Source: Apopatosoma sp963618495
GTDB taxonomy: Bacteria; Bacillota; Clostridia; Oscillospirales; CAG-272
Reading direction: 5' to 3'
DNA length: 21,486 bases
Assembly (NCBI GenBank): GCA_963618495.1
Contig: CAVESF010000030.1
Coordinates: 1 to 21,486, forward strand
Part shown: positions 14,335 to 20,630 of the stretch, in pieces
Layout of the letters: the number at the start of each line of letters is the position of its first letter
Position numbering within the stretch: position 1 is the first letter of the stretch
The notes under the pieces: generated by a model
Database searches by the model: none
Told to the model about the DNA's origin: nothing
The model's input: only the letters and a program-made list of their open reading frames with translations
Made by a program: the position numbers and the translations under genes

Positions 14335-14985
14335 ATGAGAGTACGAAAAAAGAAATCGGGCGATACGAGATTTGCGGCGCAAAAAAATATCACGCTGGAA
14401 TATAACCGCGAAGCGCCCGAAATGATAAATTTAAGCGAGGCTTTTCCCGGGTATTCGCGCTTTCGCATAGAGATAGGCTGCGGCAAAGGCAGTTTCATAG
14501 CGGAAGAAGCAAAACGAAATCCCGATGTGGCATTTGTCGCCGTAGAAAAAGTGCGCGATGTCATTATTTTCGCCATGGAAAAAGTCGCCGCGGCAGAGCT
14601 TGCCAATGTGCGCTTTCTCTGCGCCGATGCGGAAAAGCTTGACCTGCTCTTTCCTGACGGCACATTTGAGCGCATATATATAAATTTCTGCGACCCGTGG
14701 CCCAAGGCGCGCCATGCGAAGCGCCGTCTCACATATAGAAAATTCCTTGAGAAATTCAAGCCGCTTCTCGCAGAAAACGGAACGATAGCTTTCAAGACAG
14801 ACAACCGTGCGCTCTTTGATTTTTCGCTTGAGGAATTTCCAGTGGCGGGCTTTACTCTGCGCGATGTGACCTTTGATTTGCACGCAAGCGAGTGGGCAGA
14901 AGAGAATATCATGACGGAATATGAGAAAAATTTCAGCGAAAAAGGATTTAAAATAAACAGGCTTGTAGCATATATAGATAAATAA
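14335..14985 (+). CDS. trmB: tRNA (guanine-N7-)-methyltransferase
   Basis: Methylates G46 in the variable loop of tRNAs using S-adenosylmethionine. The 216 aa contain the SAM motif IEIGCGKGSFI (about 44-54), the acidic residue in the next strand (AVEKV), and the family signature INFCDPWPKARHAKRRLT, where the Asp-Pro-Trp-Pro block lies beside the active site. FKTDNRALFDFSLE and a conserved C-terminal acidic/aromatic segment follow. I use ATG 14335 because CGGAGAAA lies 7 bases upstream. A frame extension to 14293 would overlap the promoter -10. Its length is normal for the Firmicutes enzyme. It is monocistronic, between a promoter and a terminator. Confidence 0.96.
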   Translation: MRVRKKKSGDTRFAAQKNITLEYNREAPEMINLSEAFPGYSRFRIEIGCGKGSFIAEEAKRNPDVAFVAVEKVRDVIIFAMEKVAAAELANVRFLCADAEKLDLLFPDGTFERIYINFCDPWPKARHAKRRLTYRKFLEKFKPLLAENGTIAFKTDNRALFDFSLEEFPVAGFTLRDVTFDLHASEWAEENIMTEYEKNFSEKGFKINRLVAYIDK

Positions 14986-14989
14986 TGCA

Positions 14990-15018
14990 TTTTATCGCCG
15001 CATATAGGCGGTGATAAA
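14990..15018 (+). terminator. terminator of trmB
   Basis: TTTATCGCCGC (14991-15001) pairs with GGCGGTGATAAA (15007-15018) with one mismatch, followed by AAATATTTTT. It begins 5 bases after the trmB stop. Confidence 0.65.
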
Positions 15019-15048
15019 AAATATTTTTACAAAAAAAGAAAAAAATTA

Positions 15049-15077
15049 TTGATTTTTTGCTTAGTATGTGATACAAT
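15049..15077 (+). promoter_or_regulatory. sigma-A promoter of rpmB
   Basis: TTGATT (15049-15054), a 17-nt spacer and TACAAT (15072-15077) with a TG-extended -10. Confidence 0.75.
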
Positions 15078-15105
15078 ATACCGTGCTATATTGATTTTTA
15101 ATGCG

Positions 15106-15122
15106 GAACGCTCTCTGCGTTC
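15106..15122 (+). other. hairpin in the rpmB leader
   Basis: GAACGC (15106-15111) pairs with GCGTTC (15117-15122) around a 5-nt loop, within the leader of about 75 nt before L28. A second small palindrome AGCTTTAAGCT follows at 15123-15134. It may be a translational control structure, but no known L28 leader motif was recognised. Confidence 0.35.
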
Positions 15123-15158
15123 AGCTTTAAGCTATGAATTTCGGTAGGAGGTGTAAAT

Positions 15159-15344
15159 ATGGCAAAATGTGCATACTGCGGCAAGGGCGTTACATTCGGA
15201 CACAATGTTTCCCATTCCAACCGCAAGACAAGCAGAACCTGGAAGCCCAACATAAGAAAGGTTAAGGTAGTAGACGGCGGCACACACAAGACTGTGGCTA
15301 TCTGCTCCCGTTGCCTGCGCGCAAACAAGGTAGAAAGAGCATAA
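15159..15344 (+). CDS. rpmB: 50S ribosomal protein L28
   Basis: A 61-aa basic protein of the large subunit. It opens MAKCAYCGKGVTFGHNVSHS, a diagnostic L28 N-terminus, and continues with R-W-P-like RTWKPNIRKV. Four cysteines in two CxxC pairs (C4/C7 and C49/C52) show the zinc-binding form. Many bacteria also carry a cysteine-free paralogue for zinc limitation; none is in this window. The ribosome binding site is GTAGGAGGTG. It is a single gene with its own promoter and leader and a strong terminator. Confidence 0.98.
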   Translation: MAKCAYCGKGVTFGHNVSHSNRKTSRTWKPNIRKVKVVDGGTHKTVAICSRCLRANKVERA

Positions 15345-15350
15345 GCTTTT

Positions 15351-15402
15351 TCGGATAATGTGGCTTCATGCCGTAAAGCGGCGCATATTGTCGGATTTTT
15401 TT
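15351..15402 (+). terminator. terminator of rpmB
   Basis: TCGGATAATGTG (15351-15362) pairs with CATATTGTCGGA (15384-15395) with one mismatch and two G-T pairs, enclosing a GCCG/CGGC hairpin. Seven T follow at 15396-15402. Confidence 0.8.
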
Positions 15403-15442
15403 CCGGTAGCGGTAAATTGCGCAAAGCATATGACTTAAACCG

Positions 15443-15480
15443 ACAGCGGAAGCAACTTTGCTTCCGCTGTATGCGTTTTT
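15443..15480 (+). terminator. second terminator, just upstream of the DUF6873-like gene
   Basis: A perfect 12-bp stem ACAGCGGAAGCA/TGCTTCCGCTGT (15443-15454 and 15459-15470) with a loop of four, then ATGCG and five T. It is either a back-up terminator for rpmB or a leader attenuator for the following gene, whose start is only 24 bases further. Confidence 0.75.
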
Positions 15481-15504
15481 GCCTGTTTTTTCGTGAGGTG
15501 CATG

Positions 15505-16203
15505 ATGCGTTATATTTTCATGAGCTGTGATATGCCGCGTGAGACGGAAGTTTTGCTCTCCGTCTACGGAGAGTGCGTGCGCATATCGCCGCTTGCCTCA
15601 CTGCCCGCGCCTGTCTGTACTCATCCCGATATGCAGATGGCGCTGCTCGGCGGCAAAATGATAATTCACAGCGAAAATACGGCTCTCGCAGAAATACTCC
15701 GAAAGCGGCATATCCCGTATATCGCCGAGCCGCGTGCGGCAGGCGACGCCTATCCCCATGATGTACTGCTCAACTGCTTTGCGCTGGGAAGCCTTTTCTT
15801 CTGCAGTAAATATACCTCGGAGGCGGCGCTTGCCGCAGCGCTGTCCGCAGGGCTTATCCCTGTGGTCACAAAGCAGGGCTATGCAAAATGCTCCTGCCTC
15901 TGCCTTTATGAAAGTATAATCACTGCGGACGGCGCCATCACCTGCGCCTGTGCGAAGCACGGGGCGCAGTATCTGCATATCGGTGCGGGCGGCATCGGGA
16001 TTGGCGGATATGATTACGGCTTCATCGGCGGAGCAAGCGGCGTTATCGGCGACACAGTGATATTTTTCGGCGATATAAACACGCATCCCGACGGGGAGAA
16101 AATAAAAGAATATATATATTCAAAAAATATGGATATTATCTGCGCAGGGGACGGCAGGCTCTTCGACTATGGCGGGCTTGTCATCTTCGAGACGGCGGAT
16201 TAA
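15505..16203 (+). CDS. DUF6873-like pentein (GME) fold protein, function unknown
   Basis: A 232-aa soluble protein resembling a clostridial family annotated as DUF6873, thought to share the fold of guanidino-group-modifying enzymes (amidinotransferases and deiminases). Conserved-looking blocks are THPDMQ (39-44), YPHD (83-86), the KQGYAKCS block (123-130) with Cys130, a glycine-rich stretch 160-168, and YDYGFIGGASG (169-179). Pentein repeats of this type end in short strands with Asp and His, consistent with HPD and FFGD. Catalysis and substrate are unknown. I use ATG 15505 because GAGGTG lies 4 bases before it. GTG 15493 and ATG 15502 are possible but badly spaced. The esterase gene follows 34 bases downstream, so the two may be co-transcribed. 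The family assignment is from memory of its motifs. Confidence 0.7.
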   Translation: MRYIFMSCDMPRETEVLLSVYGECVRISPLASLPAPVCTHPDMQMALLGGKMIIHSENTALAEILRKRHIPYIAEPRAAGDAYPHDVLLNCFALGSLFFCSKYTSEAALAAALSAGLIPVVTKQGYAKCSCLCLYESIITADGAITCACAKHGAQYLHIGAGGIGIGGYDYGFIGGASGVIGDTVIFFGDINTHPDGEKIKEYIYSKNMDIICAGDGRLFDYGGLVIFETAD

Positions 16204-16237
16204 ATAAAATAGCATATAAAAGCGGAGGACAAAATTA

Positions 16238-17047
16238 ATGAAAACCGAGAAAATTTATCTTTACGAAGGACGCGACGATGTTTTTCTCACAACATATACA
16301 GCGGAGCCTTTTGAAGAGCTTCCTTTCAATAAAAAAAGAAAAGCGGTGCTCGTTTTCCCCGGCGGCGCATATTGGTTTGTTTCACCCAGAGAGGGCGAAC
16401 CGATAGCTTTAAGCTTCCTTGCAAAAGGCTTCAACGCCTTTGTGCTTAACTATACGGTAAAGGGCAAAGACCGCTTCCCTGCGCAGCTTCTCGAAGCTTC
16501 CATGTGCATGAAACTGCTCCATGAGAAAGCCGAGGAATTTCATATCGATCCCGATTATATTTTCACTATAGGCTTTTCCGCAGGCGGTCATCTCTGCGCT
16601 TCGCACGGAACCATGTGGAATAAAGATTTCATCTATGACAAGATAGATATGCCGAGAGAAAACAACCGCCCCCGCGGTATGATACTCGGTTATCCCGTCA
16701 TCACGAGCGGCGAATATTCGCACGAGGGTTCGATAAAGAATCTGCTCGGCGGCGAAAACTATGCAAAGCAGGAAATGCGCGACCTTGTTTCGCTTGAAAA
16801 AGCCGTCTCCGAAGAGACCGTACCTACCTTTATTTGGCACACGGTGACGGACAATGTCGTTCCGATTCAGAATTCGCTTCTCTTCATGTCGGCGCTCGCA
16901 TATAATCATATTCCATTTGAAGCGCATCTCTATCCCGAGGGCGGTCACGGACTTTCGCTTGCGGACAAGACGGTAGGCGTAAATGCCGCCTACCATGCCA
17001 TCCCTGGCTGGATTGACCTCGCTGTCAAGTGGGCAGACAATCTCTGA
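16238..17047 (+). CDS. alpha/beta-hydrolase, acetyl-esterase-like
   Basis: A 269-aa cytoplasmic serine hydrolase of the BD-FAE/acetyl-xylan-esterase type. The catalytic triad can be read directly: Ser114 in the nucleophile elbow GFSAGGH (112-118), Asp205 in HTVTDNVVP and His237 in EGGHGLS. The oxyanion loop is VFPGGAYWFVSP (39-50), the GG variant found in this group. No signal peptide is present, so it probably deacetylates imported oligosaccharides or small esters. The exact substrate cannot be predicted. GGAGG lies 9 bases before the ATG. It follows the DUF6873-like gene and is closed by its own terminator. Confidence 0.88.
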   Translation: MKTEKIYLYEGRDDVFLTTYTAEPFEELPFNKKRKAVLVFPGGAYWFVSPREGEPIALSFLAKGFNAFVLNYTVKGKDRFPAQLLEASMCMKLLHEKAEEFHIDPDYIFTIGFSAGGHLCASHGTMWNKDFIYDKIDMPRENNRPRGMILGYPVITSGEYSHEGSIKNLLGGENYAKQEMRDLVSLEKAVSEETVPTFIWHTVTDNVVPIQNSLLFMSALAYNHIPFEAHLYPEGGHGLSLADKTVGVNAAYHAIPGWIDLAVKWADNL

Positions 17048-17059
17048 TATACCGGAAAA

Positions 17060-17090
17060 GGCAAGCGGGATCCGCCTGCCTTGATTTTTT
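17060..17090 (+). terminator. terminator of the esterase gene
   Basis: GGCAAGCGG (17060-17068) pairs with CCGCCTGCC (17072-17080), one mismatch, triloop GAT. TTGATTTTTT follows. Confidence 0.8.
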
Positions 17091-17097
17091 GTCAGAC

Positions 17098-17131
17098 AAA
17101 AATCGGGAAAGCTACGCGGCTTCCCCGATTT
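17098..17131. terminator. terminator of the perR-rubrerythrin operon
   Basis: AAATCGGG-A-AAGC (17100-17112) pairs with GCTT-C-CCCGATTT (17119-17131). On the minus strand it is followed by five T. It lies 23 bases beyond the rubrerythrin stop and close to the opposing esterase terminator. Confidence 0.75.
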
Positions 17132-17154
17132 CATATATCTGCGCTCAGATGCGA

Positions 17155-17703
17155 TTATTTACCGAAATATCTCTCGAGCAGACCGGCAAAAGCTTTGCCG
17201 TGTCTTGCTTCGTCCTTTGCCATCTCGTGAACCGTATCATGGATAGCGTCGAGGTTGGCAGCCTTTGCGCGGCGGGCAAGATCATATTTGCCTGCCGTAG
17301 CGCCGTTTTCAGCCGCAACTCTCATCTCGAGATTCTTCTTTGTGCTGGGTGTGACAACCTCGCCGAGTATCTCCGCAAATTTAGCGGCATGCTCTGCCTC
17401 TTCATAAGCTGCCTTTTCCCAGTAGAGACCAATCTCGGGATAGCCCTCGCGAAAAGCAACTCTTGCCATAGCAAGATACATACCTACCTCGGAGCATTCG
17501 CCGCTGAAATTAGCGCGCAAGTCCGCGATGATATCCTCGGAAACACCCTCTGTGATGCCTACAACATGTTCGGCTGCCCAAGAGAGAGTGGTTTCTTCCG
17601 CCTTTTCGAATTTATCACCGGGAACTCTGCACTGGGGGCACTTTTCGGGAGCACTGTCTCCCTCGTAAACATAACCGCAAACCTTACAAACAAATTTAGC
17701 CAT
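17155..17703 (-). CDS. reverse rubrerythrin (NADH-dependent peroxide reductase component)
   Basis: Reduces hydrogen peroxide, and in some clostridia oxygen, in anaerobes. The 182 aa have the domain order opposite to classical rubrerythrin. The rubredoxin domain is N-terminal (1-38; Cys6, Cys9, Cys22, Cys25 in CKVCGY and CPQC). The four-helix ferritin-like diiron domain follows (about 45-180), with the ExxH-type ligands in the helices AAYEEAEHAAKFAEI and MAKDEARHGKAF and a first-helix Glu in FSGECSEVGMYLAMARVAF. Length is typical of reverse rubrerythrins. The start has CGGAGGA. It is 29 bases downstream of the PerR-type gene and probably in its operon, which fits peroxide induction. Confidence 0.93.
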   Translation of the reverse strand: MAKFVCKVCGYVYEGDSAPEKCPQCRVPGDKFEKAEETTLSWAAEHVVGITEGVSEDIIADLRANFSGECSEVGMYLAMARVAFREGYPEIGLYWEKAAYEEAEHAAKFAEILGEVVTPSTKKNLEMRVAAENGATAGKYDLARRAKAANLDAIHDTVHEMAKDEARHGKAFAGLLERYFGK

Positions 17704-17732
17704 AGTAATTTTCCTCCGTATAATTTAAATTT

Positions 17733-18116
17733 TTATTTTTGATTTTTTGCGCATTCTGCGCATGTGCCATGTATCGAGACATCGATGCTTTCTATTTCGC
17801 ATCCGAGCTCGTTTTCTGCTTTTTTTGCGATATTGCTCGGAAAAGCAGAGAAAACATCATAGATTCTGCCGCATTTGTCGCAGTAAAAATGCATATGCGG
17901 ACTTATATCGCCGTCAAAGTGGTCTTTATCATGCTCCGTCAGCCGCATGATAATCCCGCTGTCGGCAAGCATGGTCAGATTGCGATAGACCGTGCCGAGA
18001 CTGATATTCGGATAATCGCGGCGCAAATCCTCGTAAACCATGTCTGCGCTCGGATGGTCACTACGCGAGCGCAGGTTTGAGAGAATGGCTTCTCTCTGCC
18101 TTGAATATCTTTGCAT
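17733..18116 (-). CDS. perR: PerR-type Fur-family peroxide-sensing repressor
   Basis: A metal-dependent repressor of peroxide defence: iron-catalysed oxidation of its sensing histidines releases DNA. The 127 aa contain an N-terminal winged helix (about 1-70; SLGTVYRNLTML is the recognition helix) and a dimerisation domain. The five ligands of the regulatory metal site of B. subtilis PerR all have counterparts at equivalent spacing: His21, Asp68, His74, His76 and Asp87. The structural zinc site is C79-x2-C82 and C119-x2-C122. Asp at 68 and 87 points to PerR rather than Fur or Zur. I start it at ATG 18116 because AGGAGG lies 6 bases upstream. A 9-codon longer frame would cover the operator. It is the first gene of an operon with reverse rubrerythrin. 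Confidence 0.92.
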   Translation of the reverse strand: MQRYSRQREAILSNLRSRSDHPSADMVYEDLRRDYPNISLGTVYRNLTMLADSGIIMRLTEHDKDHFDGDISPHMHFYCDKCGRIYDVFSAFPSNIAKKAENELGCEIESIDVSIHGTCAECAKNQK

Positions 18117-18136
18117 CGTTAACCTCCTAATAACAG

Positions 18137-18152
18137 TAATCATTATTGATTA
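18137..18152. promoter_or_regulatory. palindromic operator at the perR transcription start
   Basis: TAATCATTATTGATTA is a perfect 6-4-6 inverted repeat placed at about +1, directly after the -10 of the perR promoter. It is AT-rich like PerR boxes (TTATAATNATTATAA) and shares the TTATT-type core, but it is not an exact match. Self-repression by PerR is the likely role. Confidence 0.55.
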
Positions 18153-18153
18153 T

Positions 18154-18182
18154 ATATTATCATATGATTTCCGATTTGTCAA
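18154..18182 (-). promoter_or_regulatory. sigma-A promoter of perR-rubrerythrin
   Basis: On the minus strand there is a perfect TTGACA (18182-18177), a 17-nt spacer and TAATAT (18159-18154). Confidence 0.8.
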
Positions 18183-18202
18183 TAGAAAAATCGAAATTTA
18201 TG

Positions 18203-18231
18203 TTGACTTTTTTTATTTTTTCTGATAGAAT
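18203..18231 (+). promoter_or_regulatory. sigma-A promoter of the MFS transporter gene
   Basis: TTGACT (18203-18208), a T-rich 17-nt spacer and TAGAAT (18226-18231) with TG extension, leaving a leader of about 55 nt. Confidence 0.75.
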
Positions 18232-18290
18232 GCTTTCGGCTTTTGAAAAAAGGCTATTTCTATGCGTTTTCAATACGAAAGGAAAAGAAA

Positions 18291-19544
18291 ATGTCTGCTC
18301 CAAATTATAAGCGAACACTTCGTGCCTGCTATCTCGGTTATGTCACGCAGGCGATAGTAAATAATCTTTCACCGCTTTTCTTTGCGATATTCAGAACGGA
18401 TTTCGGAATATCGCTTTCACTCCTCGGCACACTCGTGCTGATAAACTTTGCAACACAGCTGCTTATCGACCTGCTTGCCGCCAGATTCGGCAATCACTTC
18501 ACATACAGGCAACTCATGGTGACGGCGCATTTCACAAATGTCGCGGGGCTTATCTGCCTTGCCGTGCTCCCGAGGATAATGCCATCATATGCAGGTCTTA
18601 TCATAGCGACTATGCTCAATGCCGTCGGCGGCGGACTTGCCGAGGTTGTCGTCAGCCCGACGGTCGAAGCGCTCCCGAGCGACTGCAAAGAGGCTTCTAT
18701 GAGCCTGCTCCATTCATTTTATTGTTGGGGTCAGCTTCTCACCGTTGCAGTGACAACGCTCGTGCTCAAAATAATCGGCACATCCAACTGGTGGATAATT
18801 CCTCTGCTCTGGGCGCTTATTCCGCTTTATAACGCTTTCAACTTCATGCGGGTGCCGCTTATCGAGCCGGAAGCCGATGAAGAAAGCGGCGTGATGAAGC
18901 ATCTCTTCCGCGATAAATTCTTCTATATAATAATGATAATGATGCTCTGCGGCGGCGCGGCGGAGCTGACCGTTTCGCAGTGGTCATCGCTTTTCGCCGA
19001 AAAAGGACTTGCCATTTCAAAGGTTGTGGGCGACCTGCTCGGTCCCGGGCTTTTTGCCGTATTCATGGGTACAGGGCGTATGCTCTACGGCATATTCGGC
19101 TCCAGAATAAATCTGCGCGGTGCGCTCATCGGCTGTTCAACGCTCGGCGTCGTCTGCTATATTGCGACCGCCTTTGTGCCTAATGCGTTTATTTCGCTTA
19201 TCGCCTGCGCTATGACAGGACTTGCCGTGAGCCTGATGTGGCCCGGTGCGCTTTCCGTCGCTTCTGCCGAATTTCCGCGCGGCGGAACATCCATGTTTGC
19301 CATACTTGCTCTCTGCGGCGACTGCGGCTGTTCCCTCGGTCCTTGGCTTGCGGGCATGGTTTCCGATGCGGCATCGGGAAATGAGAGGATAATCTCATTT
19401 GCCGCGAAGTTCGGCGTAGATGCCGAAAGCGCCGCCCTGCGCTCGGGTATCGCCGTCGGCACGGTGTTCCCGCTTCTCCTGCTGATACTTCTCATCGCAA
19501 CGGGAAAGAAAAAGAAGAATGGTGAAAAAAGAGGAAAGTGTTGA
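18291..19544 (+). CDS. MFS transporter, FucP/sugar-permease-like
   Basis: A 417-aa integral membrane protein with about 12 hydrophobic segments and a charged central loop (about 187-202, ending GVMKHLFRDKFF), the usual 6+6 MFS layout. Glycine-rich helix NAVGGGLAEVVVSPTVEALP and the TGRMLYG segment in the second half recall the fucose/glucose (FHS) and YbjJ-like groups. The substrate cannot be predicted. The C-terminus is very basic. I choose ATG 18291 because GAAAGGAAA stands 7 bases upstream. The frame continues to a TTG at 18243 without a ribosome binding site. It is monocistronic and divergent from perR but with a separate promoter, so a shared function is not implied. Confidence 0.85.
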   Translation: MSAPNYKRTLRACYLGYVTQAIVNNLSPLFFAIFRTDFGISLSLLGTLVLINFATQLLIDLLAARFGNHFTYRQLMVTAHFTNVAGLICLAVLPRIMPSYAGLIIATMLNAVGGGLAEVVVSPTVEALPSDCKEASMSLLHSFYCWGQLLTVAVTTLVLKIIGTSNWWIIPLLWALIPLYNAFNFMRVPLIEPEADEESGVMKHLFRDKFFYIIMIMMLCGGAAELTVSQWSSLFAEKGLAISKVVGDLLGPGLFAVFMGTGRMLYGIFGSRINLRGALIGCSTLGVVCYIATAFVPNAFISLIACAMTGLAVSLMWPGALSVASAEFPRGGTSMFAILALCGDCGCSLGPWLAGMVSDAASGNERIISFAAKFGVDAESAALRSGIAVGTVFPLLLLILLIATGKKKKNGEKRGKC

Positions 19545-19716
19545 CTCCCATCTCGGCAACGCCGTTCAGAGGTGGCTCCGCCACCCTGAGCCCTCCTCTT
19601 CGTCAGTGAAAAGCGCGAGAAGTAAAAAATATCTTTAATATATCTTTTTGAAGTGTCAAGAACATTAAACACTTGAATTTTCATTCAAAATACAGCAAAT
19701 ATCTTGCATAATTCTG
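19545..19716. other. intergenic region with two hairpins
   Basis: No gene is seen. GGTGGC-TCC-GCCACC at 19571-19585 (extendable outward to about 19566-19589) is a strong hairpin without a T run and resembles dispersed palindromic repeats common in clostridial genomes. AAGTGT (19651-19656) with ACACTT (19669-19674) followed by GAATTTT is a weak terminator candidate for the transporter gene. Confidence 0.45.
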
Positions 19717-19745
19717 TTGACAGTGCAAAAAAGTTATGATATACT
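19717..19745 (+). promoter_or_regulatory. sigma-A promoter of the DUF2752-TM2 operon
   Basis: A perfect TTGACA (19717-19722), a 17-nt spacer and TATACT (19740-19745) with an extended TG. One of the strongest promoters in the window. Confidence 0.85.
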
Positions 19746-19776
19746 GATAATATAATACAGAATTTGCAGAGGAAAT

Positions 19777-20139
19777 GTGAAAACAAGAAAACTCATCCTC
19801 ATACATATTGCCGTGCTTGCCGCGCTTTCGGTGCTTGCGGTTTTCGGTTGTCCTCTCTTCCACCTGACAGGGCTTACCTGCCCCGGTTGCGGGCTGACGC
19901 GCGCATATGCTTATGCTTTTCGCGGTGATTTTGCCACAGCTTTCCGTTATAATCCTTTCTTTTTCACGCTTCCGCTCTATGTATTCGTCTTTGCGCACAG
20001 GAGCTGTGCTTTTATGCGCAGATTCCGCCGCGCCGCCGATATATTTCTCACGGTATACACGATTGTTCTGATAACCTTTACCGTCGGGCGGAATTGCGGC
20101 TTGATTTCCGGATTTATTCCTTTACGGGGTGAATTATAA
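19777..20139 (+). CDS. DUF2752 family membrane protein
   Basis: A 120-aa protein with about three hydrophobic helices (about 6-25, 56-72 and 85-104). It carries the DUF2752 signature LTCPGCGLTRAYAYAFRGDF (about 33-52), in which CPxCGxTRA and a following RYNP (65-68) are typical. The biochemical role is unknown; the conserved cysteine pair near the membrane suggests metal or thiol chemistry, which is speculation. The start is GTG 19777, supported by AGAGGAAA just upstream; no ATG is available before the signature. It is the first gene of a two-gene operon with the TM2 protein 21 bases downstream. This pairing recurs in Firmicutes in my recollection. Confidence 0.85.
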   Translation: MKTRKLILIHIAVLAALSVLAVFGCPLFHLTGLTCPGCGLTRAYAYAFRGDFATAFRYNPFFFTLPLYVFVFAHRSCAFMRRFRRAADIFLTVYTIVLITFTVGRNCGLISGFIPLRGEL

Positions 20140-20160
20140 ATTTATTTGGAGGAACTTAAA

Positions 20161-20496
20161 ATGGATGCTAATGTAGTAAATCAATTTTTGGTGGCAAACG
20201 CAAAATACTTCCCCGAGGAGCAGATTCCTTTTCTCAAGCAGAAGCTTCTCGATGCAAGCGATGACAAACTCACGCTTGTTCAGTGCACAGAATTCAAAGA
20301 TCCCACGACAATCCTCATCATTTCTATCCTTATCGGCAGTCTTGGCATAGACAGATTTATGCTCGGCGATACAGGCATGGGTGTACTCAAGCTTCTTACG
20401 GGCGGTTTATGCGGCATTCTCACGATAATCGACTGGTTCACCGTAACAAGGAGAGCAAAAGAGAAAAATATCAATAAGCTCATGATGATTCTCTGA
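20161..20496 (+). CDS. TM2 domain-containing protein
   Basis: A 111-aa protein with a soluble N-terminal segment (about 1-48; helical, acidic) and a C-terminal TM2 domain (about 49-105). The domain is two helices joined by a short turn with the conserved LGIDRFMLGDTGMGVLKLLT segment and an aspartate before the second-helix end (IIDWF). TM2 proteins sit in the membrane and have no established bacterial function. ATG 20161 follows TTGGAGGAAC with good spacing; a TTG at 20146 within that site is unlikely. The second gene of the operon, followed by a terminator. Confidence 0.9.
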   Translation: MDANVVNQFLVANAKYFPEEQIPFLKQKLLDASDDKLTLVQCTEFKDPTTILIISILIGSLGIDRFMLGDTGMGVLKLLTGGLCGILTIIDWFTVTRRAKEKNINKLMMIL

Positions 20497-20520
20497 TTTA
20501 GGCAACATTCCCACTAAACA

Positions 20521-20558
20521 GGGCATATTTTCGTGAATTTTGCCCGTAACATTTTTTT
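20521..20558 (+). terminator. terminator of the DUF2752-TM2 operon
   Basis: GGGCA (20521-20525) pairs with TGCCC (20541-20545), with further A-T pairing inside. Seven T follow at 20552-20558. Confidence 0.7.
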
Positions 20559-20575
20559 GCAAAATATGGTAAAAT
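20546..20575 (+). promoter_or_regulatory. putative promoter of the CarD-family gene
   Basis: TAAAAT (20570-20575) is a good -10. GTAACA (20546-20551) is a partial -35 at 18-nt spacing that overlaps the preceding terminator. Confidence 0.5.
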
Positions 20576-20581
20576 AGAATA

Positions 20582-20610
20582 GGCGGCGGATAATCCGCTG
20601 CCTGTTTTGT
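20582..20610 (+). other. leader hairpin of the CarD-family gene, terminator-like
   Basis: GGCGGCGGA (20582-20590) pairs with TCCGCTGCC (20594-20602) with one G-T pair and loop TAA. TGTTTTGTT follows. It begins within about 7 bases of the predicted transcription start and ends just before AGGAGG, so it could attenuate transcription or protect the 5' end. Confidence 0.55.
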
Positions 20611-20630
20611 TATGCAAAAGGAGGATAGAC

